From Ardenticatenaceae bacterium (lineage in GTDB: Bacteria > Chloroflexota > Anaerolineae > Promineifilales > Promineifilaceae): DNA of 64,000 nt. Below the pieces are notes generated by a model. It did not search any database. It was not told where the DNA came from and saw only the letters and a list, made by a program, of their open reading frames with translations. This document shows positions 35,828 through 46,184 of this stretch, piece after piece. The stretch lies in the NCBI GenBank assembly GCA_020634375.1, contig JACKBX010000008.1, positions 186,001 through 250,000 on the forward strand. The letters run 5' to 3'. Position 1 is the first letter of the stretch, and each line of letters begins with the position of its first letter. Both the position numbers and the translations under genes were made by a program.

Positions 35828-37327
35828 ATGGTCATGTTTTTAGCAAAAATAGCTGTTTTTGCCATTATCTACTTCATCATCCTGCGCCCCATGCAAGCTG
35901 CCTTTGTTTTCACACGGCCGCCGCGTTTCCGCATCAGTCTGCGCACACCTGCTGACGCCGGGCTGCATTACGAAGATGTCACCCTCACCGCCCGCGACGG
36001 CGTGCCCCTGGCAGGCTGGTACATTCCTTCGCAAAATGGCGCAGCCATTCTGCTGCTGCACGGGCACGGCGGCAATCGGCTCGCGGTCATGGCCCACGCC
36101 GAAGCGCTGGCACAGGCTGGCTACGGCATCCTCATGCTCGATTTGCGGCGGCATGGCAGCAGCGGTGGCCGTGCTTTTAGCCGGGGAGAATTGGAGCGGG
36201 ATGATGTGCTTACGGCCGTTACCTACCTGCACCATCGCCCTGACATCACCCCTGGCGGCATTGGCGTCTTTGGCGTCTCCGTTGGCGGCCTTTTTGCCCT
36301 GCACGCCGCCGCCCACACCGTCGCCATCCGCGCCATCGCCACCGATGGCGCCAGTCCTGCCACTTTAGATGATTTCCCCGCCCCCCGGCGGGTGATAGAC
36401 CGCTTTCTCAATTGGCCCCTGCAACGCTACTACATGACCATGATCATCCACTTTACACGACAACGGCCATTACCTACCACCCTCTCCATCCTGCCCAAAC
36501 TCAGCCAACCCACCCTCTACATCTCCACCGGGCAAGGCATTGAACAGCGCATCATTCAACGCTTTTACGAAGCGACCCCAGAACCCAAAACCATTTGGCA
36601 CATCCCCCACAGCAGTCACGCCAGCGGCTGGCTAACATACCCCGACGAATACGGCCAACGCCTTGTCCACTTTTTCGATCATGCCCTGGCCCATAAAGAA
36701 GGCGATGATTGGGCCTTGCCCGATCTAACTACACTCTCCCCACCACCCCCTACCCCAGAAAACGATGACGACGTAAACGATGTCGCCTATGATGCTACAC
36801 TTTCCATGTCAACTGCGAATACAGTCGCCTTATTGACCATGCCTCTCATTGTGACGCTTCTGGGCGCTCCATTCTGGCTGCTGTGGGGGGCAACTATCCC
36901 TGCGCAACTGGCCGCTTTGCCCTCTGTTTGGCAGCTCTTGCTCACATTTGCCGGAGCCATTGTGTTGCACGAACTGCTGCACGCCGTTGGATTTGTCATC
37001 GTGGGTGGTGTGCCGGGAACGGCCGTCAAATTCGGCTTTAGCTGGAAAGGGCTGGCCCCCTACGCCCACTGCCGCATCCCAATAGACATCCGTGCCTACC
37101 GCATCGCCACCGCACTGCCGGGATTGCTGCTGGGGCTGCTGCCCGGCGCCTGGGGCGTCATCAACGGCTCATTGCTTCTCACCCTCTTTGGCACGCTCAT
37201 GCTCATCGCTGCCGGAGGCGACTTCGCCGTGCTGCTCGCCATCCGCCGCGTACCAACCCACTCACTAGTACAAGACCACCCCAGTTTAGCGGGCTGCCAG
37301 GTACTTGACGTGAAACGTGAGGCGTAA
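35828..37327 (+). CDS. Alpha/beta hydrolase fused to DUF3267 membrane metalloprotease-like domain
   Basis: 499 residues (ATG 35828 or 35834). An N-terminal helix is followed by an alpha/beta hydrolase with the oxyanion motif HGHGGNR, LDLRRHGSSGG and the nucleophile elbow GVSVGG (Ser151). From about residue 335 the protein is a multi-helix membrane domain carrying HELLH (381-385) within LHELLHAVGF, the zinc-binding motif of DUF3267 site-2-protease-like proteins. The fusion of a serine hydrolase to a DUF3267 domain is unusual. The last six residues (Asp-Val-Lys-Arg-Glu-Ala) and stop come from a CGTGAAA array. Substrates are unknown. Confidence 0.85.
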   Translation: MVMFLAKIAVFAIIYFIILRPMQAAFVFTRPPRFRISLRTPADAGLHYEDVTLTARDGVPLAGWYIPSQNGAAILLLHGHGGNRLAVMAHAEALAQAGYGILMLDLRRHGSSGGRAFSRGELERDDVLTAVTYLHHRPDITPGGIGVFGVSVGGLFALHAAAHTVAIRAIATDGASPATLDDFPAPRRVIDRFLNWPLQRYYMTMIIHFTRQRPLPTTLSILPKLSQPTLYISTGQGIEQRIIQRFYEATPEPKTIWHIPHSSHASGWLTYPDEYGQRLVHFFDHALAHKEGDDWALPDLTTLSPPPPTPENDDDVNDVAYDATLSMSTANTVALLTMPLIVTLLGAPFWLLWGATIPAQLAALPSVWQLLLTFAGAIVLHELLHAVGFVIVGGVPGTAVKFGFSWKGLAPYAHCRIPIDIRAYRIATALPGLLLGLLPGAWGVINGSLLLTLFGTLMLIAAGGDFAVLLAIRRVPTHSLVQDHPSLAGCQVLDVKREA

Positions 37328-37368
37328 AACGTGAAAAGAGACTTTCACGCTTCACCTTTCACTTCTCA
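37305..37368. repeat. Heptamer inverted array (CGTGAAA / TTTCACG)
   Basis: GTGAAAC, GTGAGGC and GTAAAAC units are followed by TTTCACG, CTTCACC and TTTCACT. It spans the stop codons of both converging genes (hydrolase-DUF3267 and GH13), so it is transcribed in both messages. Confidence 0.85.
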
Positions 37369-39269
37369 AACCAATCTCCGCCCCGCGCCTCTGGCGTTTG
37401 CAGCCACAGTGTCGCCCCTTGCGGCAGCGGCGGCAGTGGCAGCGCCCCATGTTGCACAATGGCCTCCTGCCCACTGAAGAATTCCACAAACCGTGTACCA
37501 TCAGCAATGCCAGCATCCGCCACAGGCATGTGCCCCGCCGGACGTGGCGCAGCAGTGCGGTGAGCAATGACAATGGCCCGTTCATCCACGCTTTCCCGCT
37601 GGTAGGCAAAGGTGTCCGCCTCCGCCAGCAGCAGTTGGAAGCCGCCCGTTTGCAGCACGGCCGTTTCCCGCCGCAAATGCACCATCTCCCGATAAAACGC
37701 CAGCAAGTCCTGGTTCCAATCCGCTTCATCCCAGGGCATACAAACCCGCGAATTCACGCCCGGCTGATCTACCAGCCCGATCTCATCGCCATAAAATAAA
37801 GCTGGCACACCCGGATACGTCATCAACACAACCACAGCCAGCCGATGCAGGGCATCATTCTCGCCTACCAATGTGCGAATGCGCGGGGTGTCGTGGCTGC
37901 CCAACAAATTGTACTGCTGCAAAGCCACACCCCAGGGAATGGCCGCCAGGTAACGCTGCCATGTCTCCAGTAGCGCAAAAGTGGGCCAGGGCACGGCCGT
38001 TTCAATTAACTCGTGCAGCCCGTGCGCCCCCTGCCGATAACCACTGAGCCAATACAGCAGCGGCGTACCAAAACTGGCGTAATTCATCACGCCATCCCAC
38101 TGGTCGCCATCTTGCAAGACATCTGTAGCGTCAAAGAAATTCTCACCCAGCAAATAGCCATCAGCACGAGTCTCCTTCACGGCACGGCGGATGCCCTGCG
38201 TCACTTCCACACCCATTTGTGTTGCGCCCTGCCGTCCCAGCATATTAGCCACATCTACCCGCCAGCCATCAGCGGCAAAAGGCGGGCGCAGCCAGCGGCG
38301 GAACACCGCATCCTCACCAGCGTAAATGCGGCGGCGTAGTTCGGCGCTGCGATAGTTCAGTTTGGGCAGCATCCACACACCCAACCAGGAGGCATAGTCG
38401 TCAGGGTGTTGGTTGAAGGTGAAGAATTCCGCTTCGGGTGCATCCGGGTTTTCGCGTGCATTTTGGAACCAGGGATGCCAGTAGCCGCAGTGGTTGGGCA
38501 CAACATCTAGCAAATAACGCATCTTGCGTGCGCTGAGTGCTTCGCGCAGGGCAATGAGCGCCTCATCACCGCCAAAGTGGGGGTCTACGTGGTCGTAATC
38601 GGCCACATCGTACTTGTGGTTGGAATGCGCGGTAAAAATGGGGTTGAGGTAGAGGGCATTGACGCCCAACTGCTGCAAATAGTCTAACTTTTGCGTGATG
38701 CCGGGCAAATCGCCCCCGTAAAATACGATGGGATGCAGTGCATCTTCGGGCGGGGGCTGGCCCCAGGGGTAGGTTTGCGGGCGGTTGCCGCGAAACTCGA
38801 ATTCGTCAGGTTGGGGGTCGGCGGCGGGATCGCCGTTGTGGAAGCGGTCGGGGAAGATTTGGTAGAAAACGGCCGTTTCCAACCACCTCACCGGTTCATA
38901 ATCGGCCAGCAAGCGAAAGTCAAACTTATCCAGGGGCACACCGGCACAAGAACCGTCGGCCGTGTGCCACCAGACGCCATCTTTGGCACGCAGCAAAAAG
39001 CGGTAATGGACGGTGGGTTGGGTGATGGGCAGAACGGCCGTCCACCATTGCACCGGCAGCGCAGATTCTTCGCGCTGCATGGGGGTAAGGGCTTGTTCGC
39101 CATCGGGAAAGGTGCGCAGGTAAACGGCCGTCACCGGCGCATCAGCGGCCACACGCAGGCGTACCTGTACGGTGTCGCCCAGCTTTGGATACAGATCAGA
39201 AACGTACAGGGCCGAGCCATCGTGATGCACACTGCCCAGCCAATTGGGTAGAGAGGGTTGTATAATCAT
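37359..39269 (-). CDS. GH13 alpha-amylase family enzyme, neopullulanase/maltogenic type
   Basis: 636 residues from ATG 39269. An N-terminal beta domain (about 1-120, CBM34-like) precedes a TIM barrel with DVVPNHCG (region I), DGWRVDVANM (nucleophile Asp), LLGENFFD (acid Glu) and LLGSHDTPR (region IV Asp). The loop AVFYQIFPDRFHNGDP is the typical GH13_20 opening. It has no signal peptide, so it probably acts on imported maltodextrins; the sugar ABC importer at 54.9-59.2 kb is a candidate supplier. The stop codon falls in the repeat array. Confidence 0.93.
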   Translation of the reverse strand: MIIQPSLPNWLGSVHHDGSALYVSDLYPKLGDTVQVRLRVAADAPVTAVYLRTFPDGEQALTPMQREESALPVQWWTAVLPITQPTVHYRFLLRAKDGVWWHTADGSCAGVPLDKFDFRLLADYEPVRWLETAVFYQIFPDRFHNGDPAADPQPDEFEFRGNRPQTYPWGQPPPEDALHPIVFYGGDLPGITQKLDYLQQLGVNALYLNPIFTAHSNHKYDVADYDHVDPHFGGDEALIALREALSARKMRYLLDVVPNHCGYWHPWFQNARENPDAPEAEFFTFNQHPDDYASWLGVWMLPKLNYRSAELRRRIYAGEDAVFRRWLRPPFAADGWRVDVANMLGRQGATQMGVEVTQGIRRAVKETRADGYLLGENFFDATDVLQDGDQWDGVMNYASFGTPLLYWLSGYRQGAHGLHELIETAVPWPTFALLETWQRYLAAIPWGVALQQYNLLGSHDTPRIRTLVGENDALHRLAVVVLMTYPGVPALFYGDEIGLVDQPGVNSRVCMPWDEADWNQDLLAFYREMVHLRRETAVLQTGGFQLLLAEADTFAYQRESVDERAIVIAHRTAAPRPAGHMPVADAGIADGTRFVEFFSGQEAIVQHGALPLPPLPQGATLWLQTPEARGGDWFEK

Positions 39270-39356
39270 GGCATGATTGTAACCGAAAACCGCTGCGAAC
39301 CACCCTCTTCCATTCATGCTATATTGCCAAAGATTATAAGATTTAGGAGTCTCGTC

Positions 39357-39485
39357 AAAAAGATGAGCATCTCTTGGCTGAGAGATGCTCATCTTTTTGA
39401 AAAAGTTCAGCATCTTTTTGAAAATGTTCAGCGTCTTTTTGAAAGATGTTCAGCGGTCTTTTGAAAATGTTCAGCGTATTCTGAA
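39357..39485. repeat. Perfect 18-bp inverted repeat followed by 21-22 bp tandem repeats
   Basis: The arms 39357-39374 and 39381-39398 are perfectly complementary around a 6-base loop. Directly after it come units starting TTCAGC at 39406, 39427, 39449 and 39470 (spacing 21, 22, 21), each ending in TTTTTGAAAATG-like sequence. It lies upstream of the GH13 gene. It is not a classical terminator for any recognised gene. Confidence 0.85.
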
Positions 39486-40617
39486 GTGTCGGTCTCTATT
39501 ACGGCCGTTTGCCATGTCCGCCGCGTTTAGAGTGATTCAATTTGGGAGAATTGAACCACTCTGGCGATAAGAAGGATGGGAGGATGTAAGGAGGATCAGC
39601 GTATCATCCTATTCGTTTGCGCGGCTGGCAAAGATGATTTTCTATTGACGGCACTTCGTACCTTTCCAGCTGCTCCCCTCTTGGAATGGGTCGCGTTTTG
39701 GGGTTAAGCCAGTCTGGAGAAGACTTTAATCCTCCAAACGGAACGCGCCTTCCTTGTTCCCCGGCTTAGTTCAATCCGCATTTGTAGAATGCCTTTATGC
39801 GGCGGGCTGATTGACGTAATTGGTCGATGAAGGTGGTTTTTATCGCGCCGCATGAAACGGTTTGTTAAGCGAAGTGAATTAAATAGAAACTAAAGGCAGG
39901 AGCCATGAATATCGAAGTAACTCATCATTTGCACGAAAAACAAAGAACTATAGATTTTTTACATTTGTTTTGAGCAATCACATTTTTAATGGTAGGAAAT
40001 ATTTGACTATAGCTTGCTTGAATATAAATCAAGATCTGATATTTCTTGAAATAATACCTTTGTCAGTTATTGGTTCAAATTCCGATTTCAATTATCCTTT
40101 GTTCTTGTTACAGTTTGGTTTGCTCTCGATAATCTCTGTCTTCTTGTTTTGTTCAGGTTGGTTGATGGCATCACAAACAAAATCATGGCAAAAGTATTTC
40201 TAGCTGTTTTTATTTGTTCTTCCTAATTGTTATGATTCCATTGATTTTTCAGACATTAATAAGAATTCAATCAATTGCTACACTCACATAGTATTTAAGA
40301 AGCATTGAATCTTCAGTTTTGTAGCTGTGTTTTCATTCGTTGAGATTGTTGGTGTGGAAATGGTGTATCATATCATGCAAATTTTGTGAAACAGCCAAGG
40401 TTCTCCTGGTGGTGCTGGTACATTTAGAAAAATCGCAAAATTCAAACTTTACAACCATTTGCTGGTCGCCGTTTTGTTTGTTTGCGTCAGGCAAAACCCC
40501 TGCCCATCAAAGCGTAAACCTGATTTAAGCAAGAGGATGCGAGGTTTGGGCAGATCGATCTGCCAATATCGTATGTGGTTTTAACAGGTGTCCGCCCACA
40601 GATTTTTTCGCAACAGG
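39486..40617. other. Non-coding or degraded region, partly AT-rich
   Basis: No intact gene is supported. An inverted repeat at 39529-39563 (AGAGTGATTCAATT against AATTGAACCACTCT) opens it. 39600-39900 has moderate GC and no recognisable frame. From about 39900 to 40480 the sequence becomes clearly AT-rich, unlike its neighbours. It lies just upstream of a block of frameshifted genes. Confidence 0.6.
39970..40292 (+). pseudogene. Remnant of a small membrane protein
   Basis: The open frame 39970-40203 encodes a hydrophobic stretch (LLQFGLLSIISVFLFCSGWLM) and stops after SWQKYF. A shift of frame about there continues a second hydrophobic stretch (FFLIVMIPLIFQTLI) to a stop near 40290. The two pieces look like one broken membrane protein. 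No homologue is recognised and codon use is AT-rich, so this could be a foreign remnant. The call is tentative. Confidence 0.3.
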
Positions 40618-42824
40618 TTACGCAGGCGTTAATGCTGAGCGAATTAATCTCAGCGAGCGAAAGCCCATGTTGTCCAGCCATATTTTGCCCTCTGGGGTGC
40701 GGTCGAAGCGGAAGGTAACGGCCGTCACTCCCCACATCCAACTCCCCATTCAGCGCCGCAAAATCAGCCAGCGGCAACGACTCGATACGGCCTCCGCCGT
40801 TTTTGCATCGCTGAAATAAAGCCAGCAGCACAACTGCGCCTCCAGTTGCGGTTGCAGGGGAACGAAAATGGCTGAGAGGCAGCACGGCATTTCCCCCGCC
40901 CATCCCGCACCTCCACACTCAAATCAATTGGCTGGTCGGCCACCTCCGCACCGGCCAGCGAAAGAACCAGTTCGCCATTGGGCGGCACGGCAAAGCCGGG
41001 CGGCAGCGTCAGCGTAAGACGCCGCCTCGCCAGAGCGCGGACGCCAGCCCAACTGCACACCCTGCGAGGCCAGCTTGCCCCGCTTTTGCGGCGGCTGGCC
41101 CTTCCTCCCATGTCGTCAAATACTGCCCCAACGCCGTACCCCCCGCTGCTCGTCGTCAGCACATCAATATCCTCTTCAAACGTGGCGAAGAAGCGCATCT
41201 GCGCATCCTCATAGCGCGTGAGGATGAGCGCATCCGGCGGCAGCCACGCCTGCCCCGTGCGAGCATCGCGGAACAGCGCGGTGTACTCGCTTTGCCCGTG
41301 CAGCGTCGCCTCAAAAGGCGGCGATGAACATAGCAATCTGCTCTTGTTCGGCGGCGGGGATGGGTTAGCCCAGTTGTAAAGGCTGGCGCGGGGAAAATGG
41401 GTGTCGCGCGGCCCCAGCTTTGGTTAAATTGGCGTGATTGGCTCCGTAGATGGTGACGGCCGTTTTCCACCCCACCTCGCCCGAAAACGACACGCGATCA
41501 AACTGCTGCATCCCCGCAAACGAGGTCACGTCCATGTCGTGCGAGCCGTGCAGCAGCAAATGATCATCCGCCAGCGGCGGGCGTGTCCGCCGGTTTGTAT
41601 TGGCCGTCCACCGGAGCAATGGCAACCACGCTGCGGATGTTGAAATGGTAATCAAACTGCACGCGGGCATTGTCCGGGTAGCGGGACAAGCCACTGAACG
41701 CCGCAGCCACCGCCACCGCCTCCCCGCCGCGTGAATGACCGAGCAAGGCGATATTGTTCCAGGTCACACGCTGGTAAAGGGGTTGCCTGCGTCGCCGTTC
41801 CAATCACGCCACAAGCGCAAATGCTCCAGCAGCAACCAGCCGCGAGCGTCGTTTCGCTGCTCAAACGCTTTTCGCCCAGCCAATCCGCCACCGCCGAGCT
41901 GTTGAGAAAATTCTCATCCACCGAAACAAAGATGAAGCCGCGACTGGCAAGCAGTTCGCCCAAATAAGCGTAGCCGCCATCGGAATAGTCGGCCATGTCG
42001 TGATTGCCGTGTACCATCAGCAGCAGGGGAAAGGGCCGGAGCCATCGGGATACCAGACAGCCGTTCCGCGGCATCTCCGTCTCGCCAAATCCCCAATAGC
42101 GCGTGCGCAAGTCCGTCCAACCGCTGACGAATGGGTCGCCATTGACAGAGGTAGTCAACAAATCGGCCTCTGCGCCAAATTCAGGACGACGGTCGTCGTC
42201 TCCACTGCCATAAGTCAGCGTGAGAGCACGGCATACGGGGCGGGTTGCGGGTCAGGCAAATCCAACGGAGACACCGGGCCGCCCTGCTGCGCGGCGATGG
42301 CGAGCATCGGCAGCGGCGGGCCGGGCCACAGCAGCCACGCCACGCCGCCCAACAACCCCGCCCAACCAACGACCAAGTCAACGAGCGTGATAGTGTGATG
42401 CACGGCCGTTTCCTCGCCATTTCCCCGCCACAAACAACGGTGCCTGCCCCGGCCAGCATCCCCATCACGCCCACCCAGGCAGCGATGGTTGCCAAAGCAG
42501 GCAAATCGTAGCCGACAAAGGTTGTGCCCAGAAACGGCCGTTACCACCGGGCCCATATCATCACCTGCGGCCAACGCCGCAGCCAGACCAATGCCAGCAG
42601 CGCCAGCCCACCGCCAGAGCAGCCAACAAGGGCAGTGCCAGCAGCGCCAGCGCAAAAAGCTAACCCACTGAAAGGGCAAAAGGGCATAAGTATATACCAA
42701 CAAGAAGGCGAATGCGGTCAGGGTTAGCCCCGCAGCCGCTGCCGCGCCACGCTGTTTTACCGGGAGAAACGGCCGTCCATCCCCGCCGCATCACCATCAC
42801 CCATTGTTTGATTACAGGTCTCAT
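40618..42824 (-). pseudogene. Frameshifted membrane-anchored alpha/beta hydrolase
   Basis: The pieces of one protein of about 735 residues can be followed through several frames. N-terminal hydrophobic segments (AFLLVYTYALLPF, VVGWAGLLGGVAWLLWP) come first. Then DLRTRYWGFGETEM and LLLMVHGNHDMADYSDGGYAYLG, the nucleophile elbow GHSRGGEA (near 41740), and VAIAPVDGQY and LLHGSHDMDV follow. A C-terminal beta domain ends TFRFDRTPEGKIWLDNMGF with a TAA at 40618. At least five one-base shifts break it, yet the amino-acid matches within each piece stay good. This suggests either very recent decay or base-deletion errors in the assembly. Only the hydrolase fold is secure; no substrate is predicted. 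Confidence 0.65.
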
Positions 42825-42884
42825 GCCGTAAGTATGGCAGGAATCAGTCAGTCATAGTCAGCCAGTCAGGTCGTTAGCCGTGCA

Positions 42885-42925
42885 AACTTGCACACTTGCC
42901 GCTTGCCGCTTGCACACTTCCTCGC
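42885..42925. repeat. GCAAACTTGC short-unit array
   Basis: TGCAAACT, TGCACACT, TGCCGCTT, TGCCGCTT and TGCACACT units in the 200-bp divergent gap before the SulP gene. Confidence 0.7.
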
Positions 42926-43029
42926 TTGACGGCCGTTTTTTTGCCTGACGTACACTCTGCACAGCTCTGCAAACCAACCCCGTTTGGCCTGCCGCTGCAT
43001 ATCCCAGCCAAGGAAAAGGAGTTCAAGCC

Positions 43030-45164
43030 ATGATTGCAGACCTGGGCAACAAAGCTGAATGCGGCAGCTATTTTCGAGCCTATTTCATACTATTTGCAAC
43101 GGCCGATCCGCCTATTCCGCGACTATGACAAGACAATATACGCTCCGACCATAGCTGGCCTCACGGTCGCTGTCGTGCGTCTACCCTGGCTATTGCCTTC
43201 GCCATCATTGCCGAACTGCCTCCGCAGATGGGCCTCATACCGCCATTATCGGCGGCATCGTAGGCGCATTATGGGGCTTCAACAGCGAAATTGTTAATGG
43301 CCCCACCAACGCTCTTCTTATTAGTTGCCGCCTCGCTCACCGGCATTGTACCTGCTGGCACGGCCCAATTTGCCATTGCCGCCGGAATGATGGCTGTGAT
43401 GGTTGGTGTATTTCAATTAGTAATGGGGCTGGCAAGGTTAGGCATCTTAGTCAACTTTGTTTCCCATTCCGTTGTCGTGGGATTTGCTACTGGTGCAGGT
43501 ATTCTCATTGGCCTCAATCAAATTGCGCCCCTTGCTGCGGCTCTCATTTTCCAGTGACAATGTGCTGCAAACCGTACAAGGATTGGCGCAAAACTATACC
43601 CATATACATGGCCCAACGGCCGCAGTAGGCATCGGGCCATGTTTGCCGTCCTCATCGTAAAACGAATCAATTCCCGCCTGCCGGCCTCTCATCAGTATGG
43701 TTTTGGCCTCTACGGTGGTCTTTGCGCTCAAACTAGATCAGGCGGGTGTAAGCGTCATCGGACAGCTTCACCAGCCTGCCCCCATTAGCCGATTTGCCGT
43801 TATTAGACCTGAATCTGATGAGTAAAATATCGGCAGGGGCGCTGGCGGTCGGTGCTATTGGATTGGTGCAAACCGTAGCGATTGCGCGGTCGCTGGCAGC
43901 GCAAACCGGGCAGCGCTTAGACAGCAACCAGGGGTTTGTGGGGCAAGGCATGGCAAATATTGCTTCCGGGTTGTTTTCGGGGTATGCGGTGGCGGCTTCT
44001 TTTTCGATAACGGCCGTCAACTACAAAAGTGGCGCCAAAACCCCCGTCTCCGCCGTCTTCTCCGGCGTCTTTTTGCTAATCGCCATGATCATTTTAGCCC
44101 CGCTGGCCGCCTACTTGCCCCGCGCAGCCCTATCTGGCGTCCTCATTCTCACGGCCGTTGGCATGGTTGACCGCGAAGAGATCAGCCGCATCTGGCACGG
44201 CACTCGTGGCGACGCCGTCATCATGGTCGTCACACTCGTGGGCACACTTTTTCTGGCGATTGAATTCGCCGTCCTCACGGGCATTTTGCTCTCCTTTGCG
44301 CTGTACATCATGCGCACCAGCGTCCCCCGCGTTCACGCCGTCATCCCCGACCCCGAGTTTCGCCATTTTTCCTACCAACCAGATCGTGAACCTTGCCCAC
44401 AACTGAGCATTATCGACATCATGGGCGACCTCTATTTTGGCGCAGTCAATCATGTCGAAGAGAGCATTTTGGAAATTGCCGAACAAAATCCGGGCCAGCA
44501 GTACCTGATTATTCGCATGACCCACGTCAACCATATAGATTTCAGCGGCATCCATATGCTAGAAAACGTTGTGCGCTCATACCGTGATCGCGGCGGCGAT
44601 GTGTTCCTGGTACGCGTCGATCACCGCATCCGTCGCGTCATGGAATCAACCAGCTTCGATCAACACTTGGGATTTGATCACTTCCCTGACGAAGACGAAA
44701 TTATCAGTCATATTTTCCATCACGTATTAGACCCAGCCATTTGCATTTACGAATGTCCGGTAAGGATTTTCAAAGAATGCCAAAACTTGCCTAAACGTGT
44801 AGACCTGCCACATATTCCACACCTGACCGATATTCCCTCGACCAGCGTTATGGAAATTACGCCGCAGAAACTATGGGAACAAATGCACAGTGACCAAGTT
44901 CCTTTGGTCGTAGATGTACGTGAGCCGCGAGAATATCGCCAAAAACACATTCCCCAAGCTGTGACCATTCCGCTGCCGAAGCTACTGGCGGATGATGTGA
45001 AATTCCCTCCAGACCGGCAAATTGTGTTGGTGTGTCGCAGTGGACGGCGCAGTCGCCGCGCTGCTTATGCGCTGCAACAAATTGGTTGTATGAATGTGCT
45101 TATTTTGCGGGGTGGTCTGGTAGCGTGGGAAGCAGCCGGTATGTTGGAGGCTATCGGGCAGTAA
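43030..45164 (+). pseudogene. SulP family transporter with STAS and rhodanese domains (frameshifted N-terminal half)
   Basis: The gene starts at ATG 43030 (AAGGAG 8 bases upstream). The first 760 bp are cut by about five one-base shifts (near 43040, 43177, 43235, 43520 and 43640-43790). Restoring one base at 43177 and one at 43235 rebuilds a good SulP opening (ELPPQMGLYTAIIGGIVGAL). From about 43790 the frame is intact: transmembrane core (SGLFSGYAVAASFSITAVNY), a STAS domain (LSIIDIMGDLYFGAVNHVEE ... DFSGIHMLENV), and a C-terminal rhodanese domain (VDVREPREYRQKH, catalytic loop VCRSGRRSRR with Cys). It would be an anion transporter, perhaps for sulfate, bicarbonate or thiosulfate. The damage may be an assembly artefact. 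Confidence 0.75.
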
Positions 45165-45203
45165 ACAGTGAATAGTAAACGGTTGACGAATTACCGTTTA
45201 CGG
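45165..45203. repeat. Short inverted array (AGTAAAC / GTTTAC)
   Basis: AACAGTGAATAGTAAACGG followed by CCGTTTA; 45176-45183 pairs with 45193-45200. It fills the gap before glpX. Confidence 0.65.
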
Positions 45204-45212
45204 AGGAGCAAC

Positions 45213-46184
45213 ATGGTGAAATATATCCCTTCACGCAATATTGGATTAGACCTGGTACGGGTGACAGAAACGACGGCTTTAGCCGCAGCACGCTGGACAG
45301 GTTCGGGCAATTATGAGGCGGCACACCGTGATTCTAGCCGGGCGATGGCGGATGCATTGAATTCGTTGAATATAAACGGCCGTATCGTCATTAGTGAAAG
45401 CGGACGACCAGGCACACCAGACTGCCTCCTTAGCGGCAGCAAAGTTGGCACCGGGAACGGCCCCGAACTCGACGTTGTCGTCGATCCCATTGATGGAACC
45501 AAACTCGTTATCAAAGGGCAGCCCGATGCGGTTTCCCTTGTTGGCATGGCCCCACGAGGCACAATGTGGTCACCTGCCCCGGCTATTTATATGGAAAAAA
45601 TAGTCGTAGACCGAGAAGCTGCCCATGCGTTGGTGCCAGAGTGTATGGATGCACCCGCAGCCTGGACACTAGCCCTCATCGCTCGCGTCAAACGCAAATC
45701 AGTTCAAGACCTCACGGTACTAATATTAGACCGTAAACGGCATGTTGACCTTATTGAAGAGGTACGCGCTGCCGGAGCACGCATTATTTTGCGTGATGAA
45801 GGCGATATGGAAGGGGCATTATTAGCCACCTTACCAGAATCAGGGGTGGATATTCTGATGGGTGTTGGCGGGGCTTCGCAAGGTGTCATTGCCGCCTGCG
45901 CAGTCAAAGCGCTGGAGGGAGGGATGTTGGCGCGGTTAGCGCCGCAAAGTGCAGAAGAAATTGCCGAGATTCGAGAAGCCGGGCTAAACGAGAAGGCCAT
46001 TATGACCTGTGATGAAATCATCCAAACGAATGAGGTTTTCTTCGCGGCAACCGGGGTCACGAATAGTATGCTGCTTGGCCCAGTGCAGTTTCACGGCAAT
46101 TATGCAGAGACTCATTCGCTGCTGCTGCGTGCGGAAACAGGTACGCGCCGCTTTATTCATGCGGAACATTCGGCGCGTGTGTAA
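45213..46184 (+). CDS. glpX: Fructose-1,6-bisphosphatase class II
   Basis: The start ATG at 45213 has GGAGGAG 6 bases upstream. The 323-residue protein carries the Li-sensitive phosphatase motif VVDPIDGTKLVIKGQPDAVSL and the GlpX signatures MGVGGASQGVIAA and FAATGVTNS. It hydrolyses fructose-1,6-bisphosphate in gluconeogenesis. gap and yvcK lie within 4 kb, so the area is rich in gluconeogenic functions. Confidence 0.96.
   Translation: MVKYIPSRNIGLDLVRVTETTALAAARWTGSGNYEAAHRDSSRAMADALNSLNINGRIVISESGRPGTPDCLLSGSKVGTGNGPELDVVVDPIDGTKLVIKGQPDAVSLVGMAPRGTMWSPAPAIYMEKIVVDREAAHALVPECMDAPAAWTLALIARVKRKSVQDLTVLILDRKRHVDLIEEVRAAGARIILRDEGDMEGALLATLPESGVDILMGVGGASQGVIAACAVKALEGGMLARLAPQSAEEIAEIREAGLNEKAIMTCDEIIQTNEVFFAATGVTNSMLLGPVQFHGNYAETHSLLLRAETGTRRFIHAEHSARV

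Noticed and set aside
39258..39464. Short plus-strand open frame with repeated HLFE/RLFE residues
   Set aside because: It is the translation of the hairpin and the 21-22 bp tandem repeats; it has no ribosome site and no homologue is recognised.
39780..39900. Possible integron attC-like site in the AT-rich gap
   Set aside because: A TTTGTTAAGC-like string is present but the paired core sites and a cassette structure are not.
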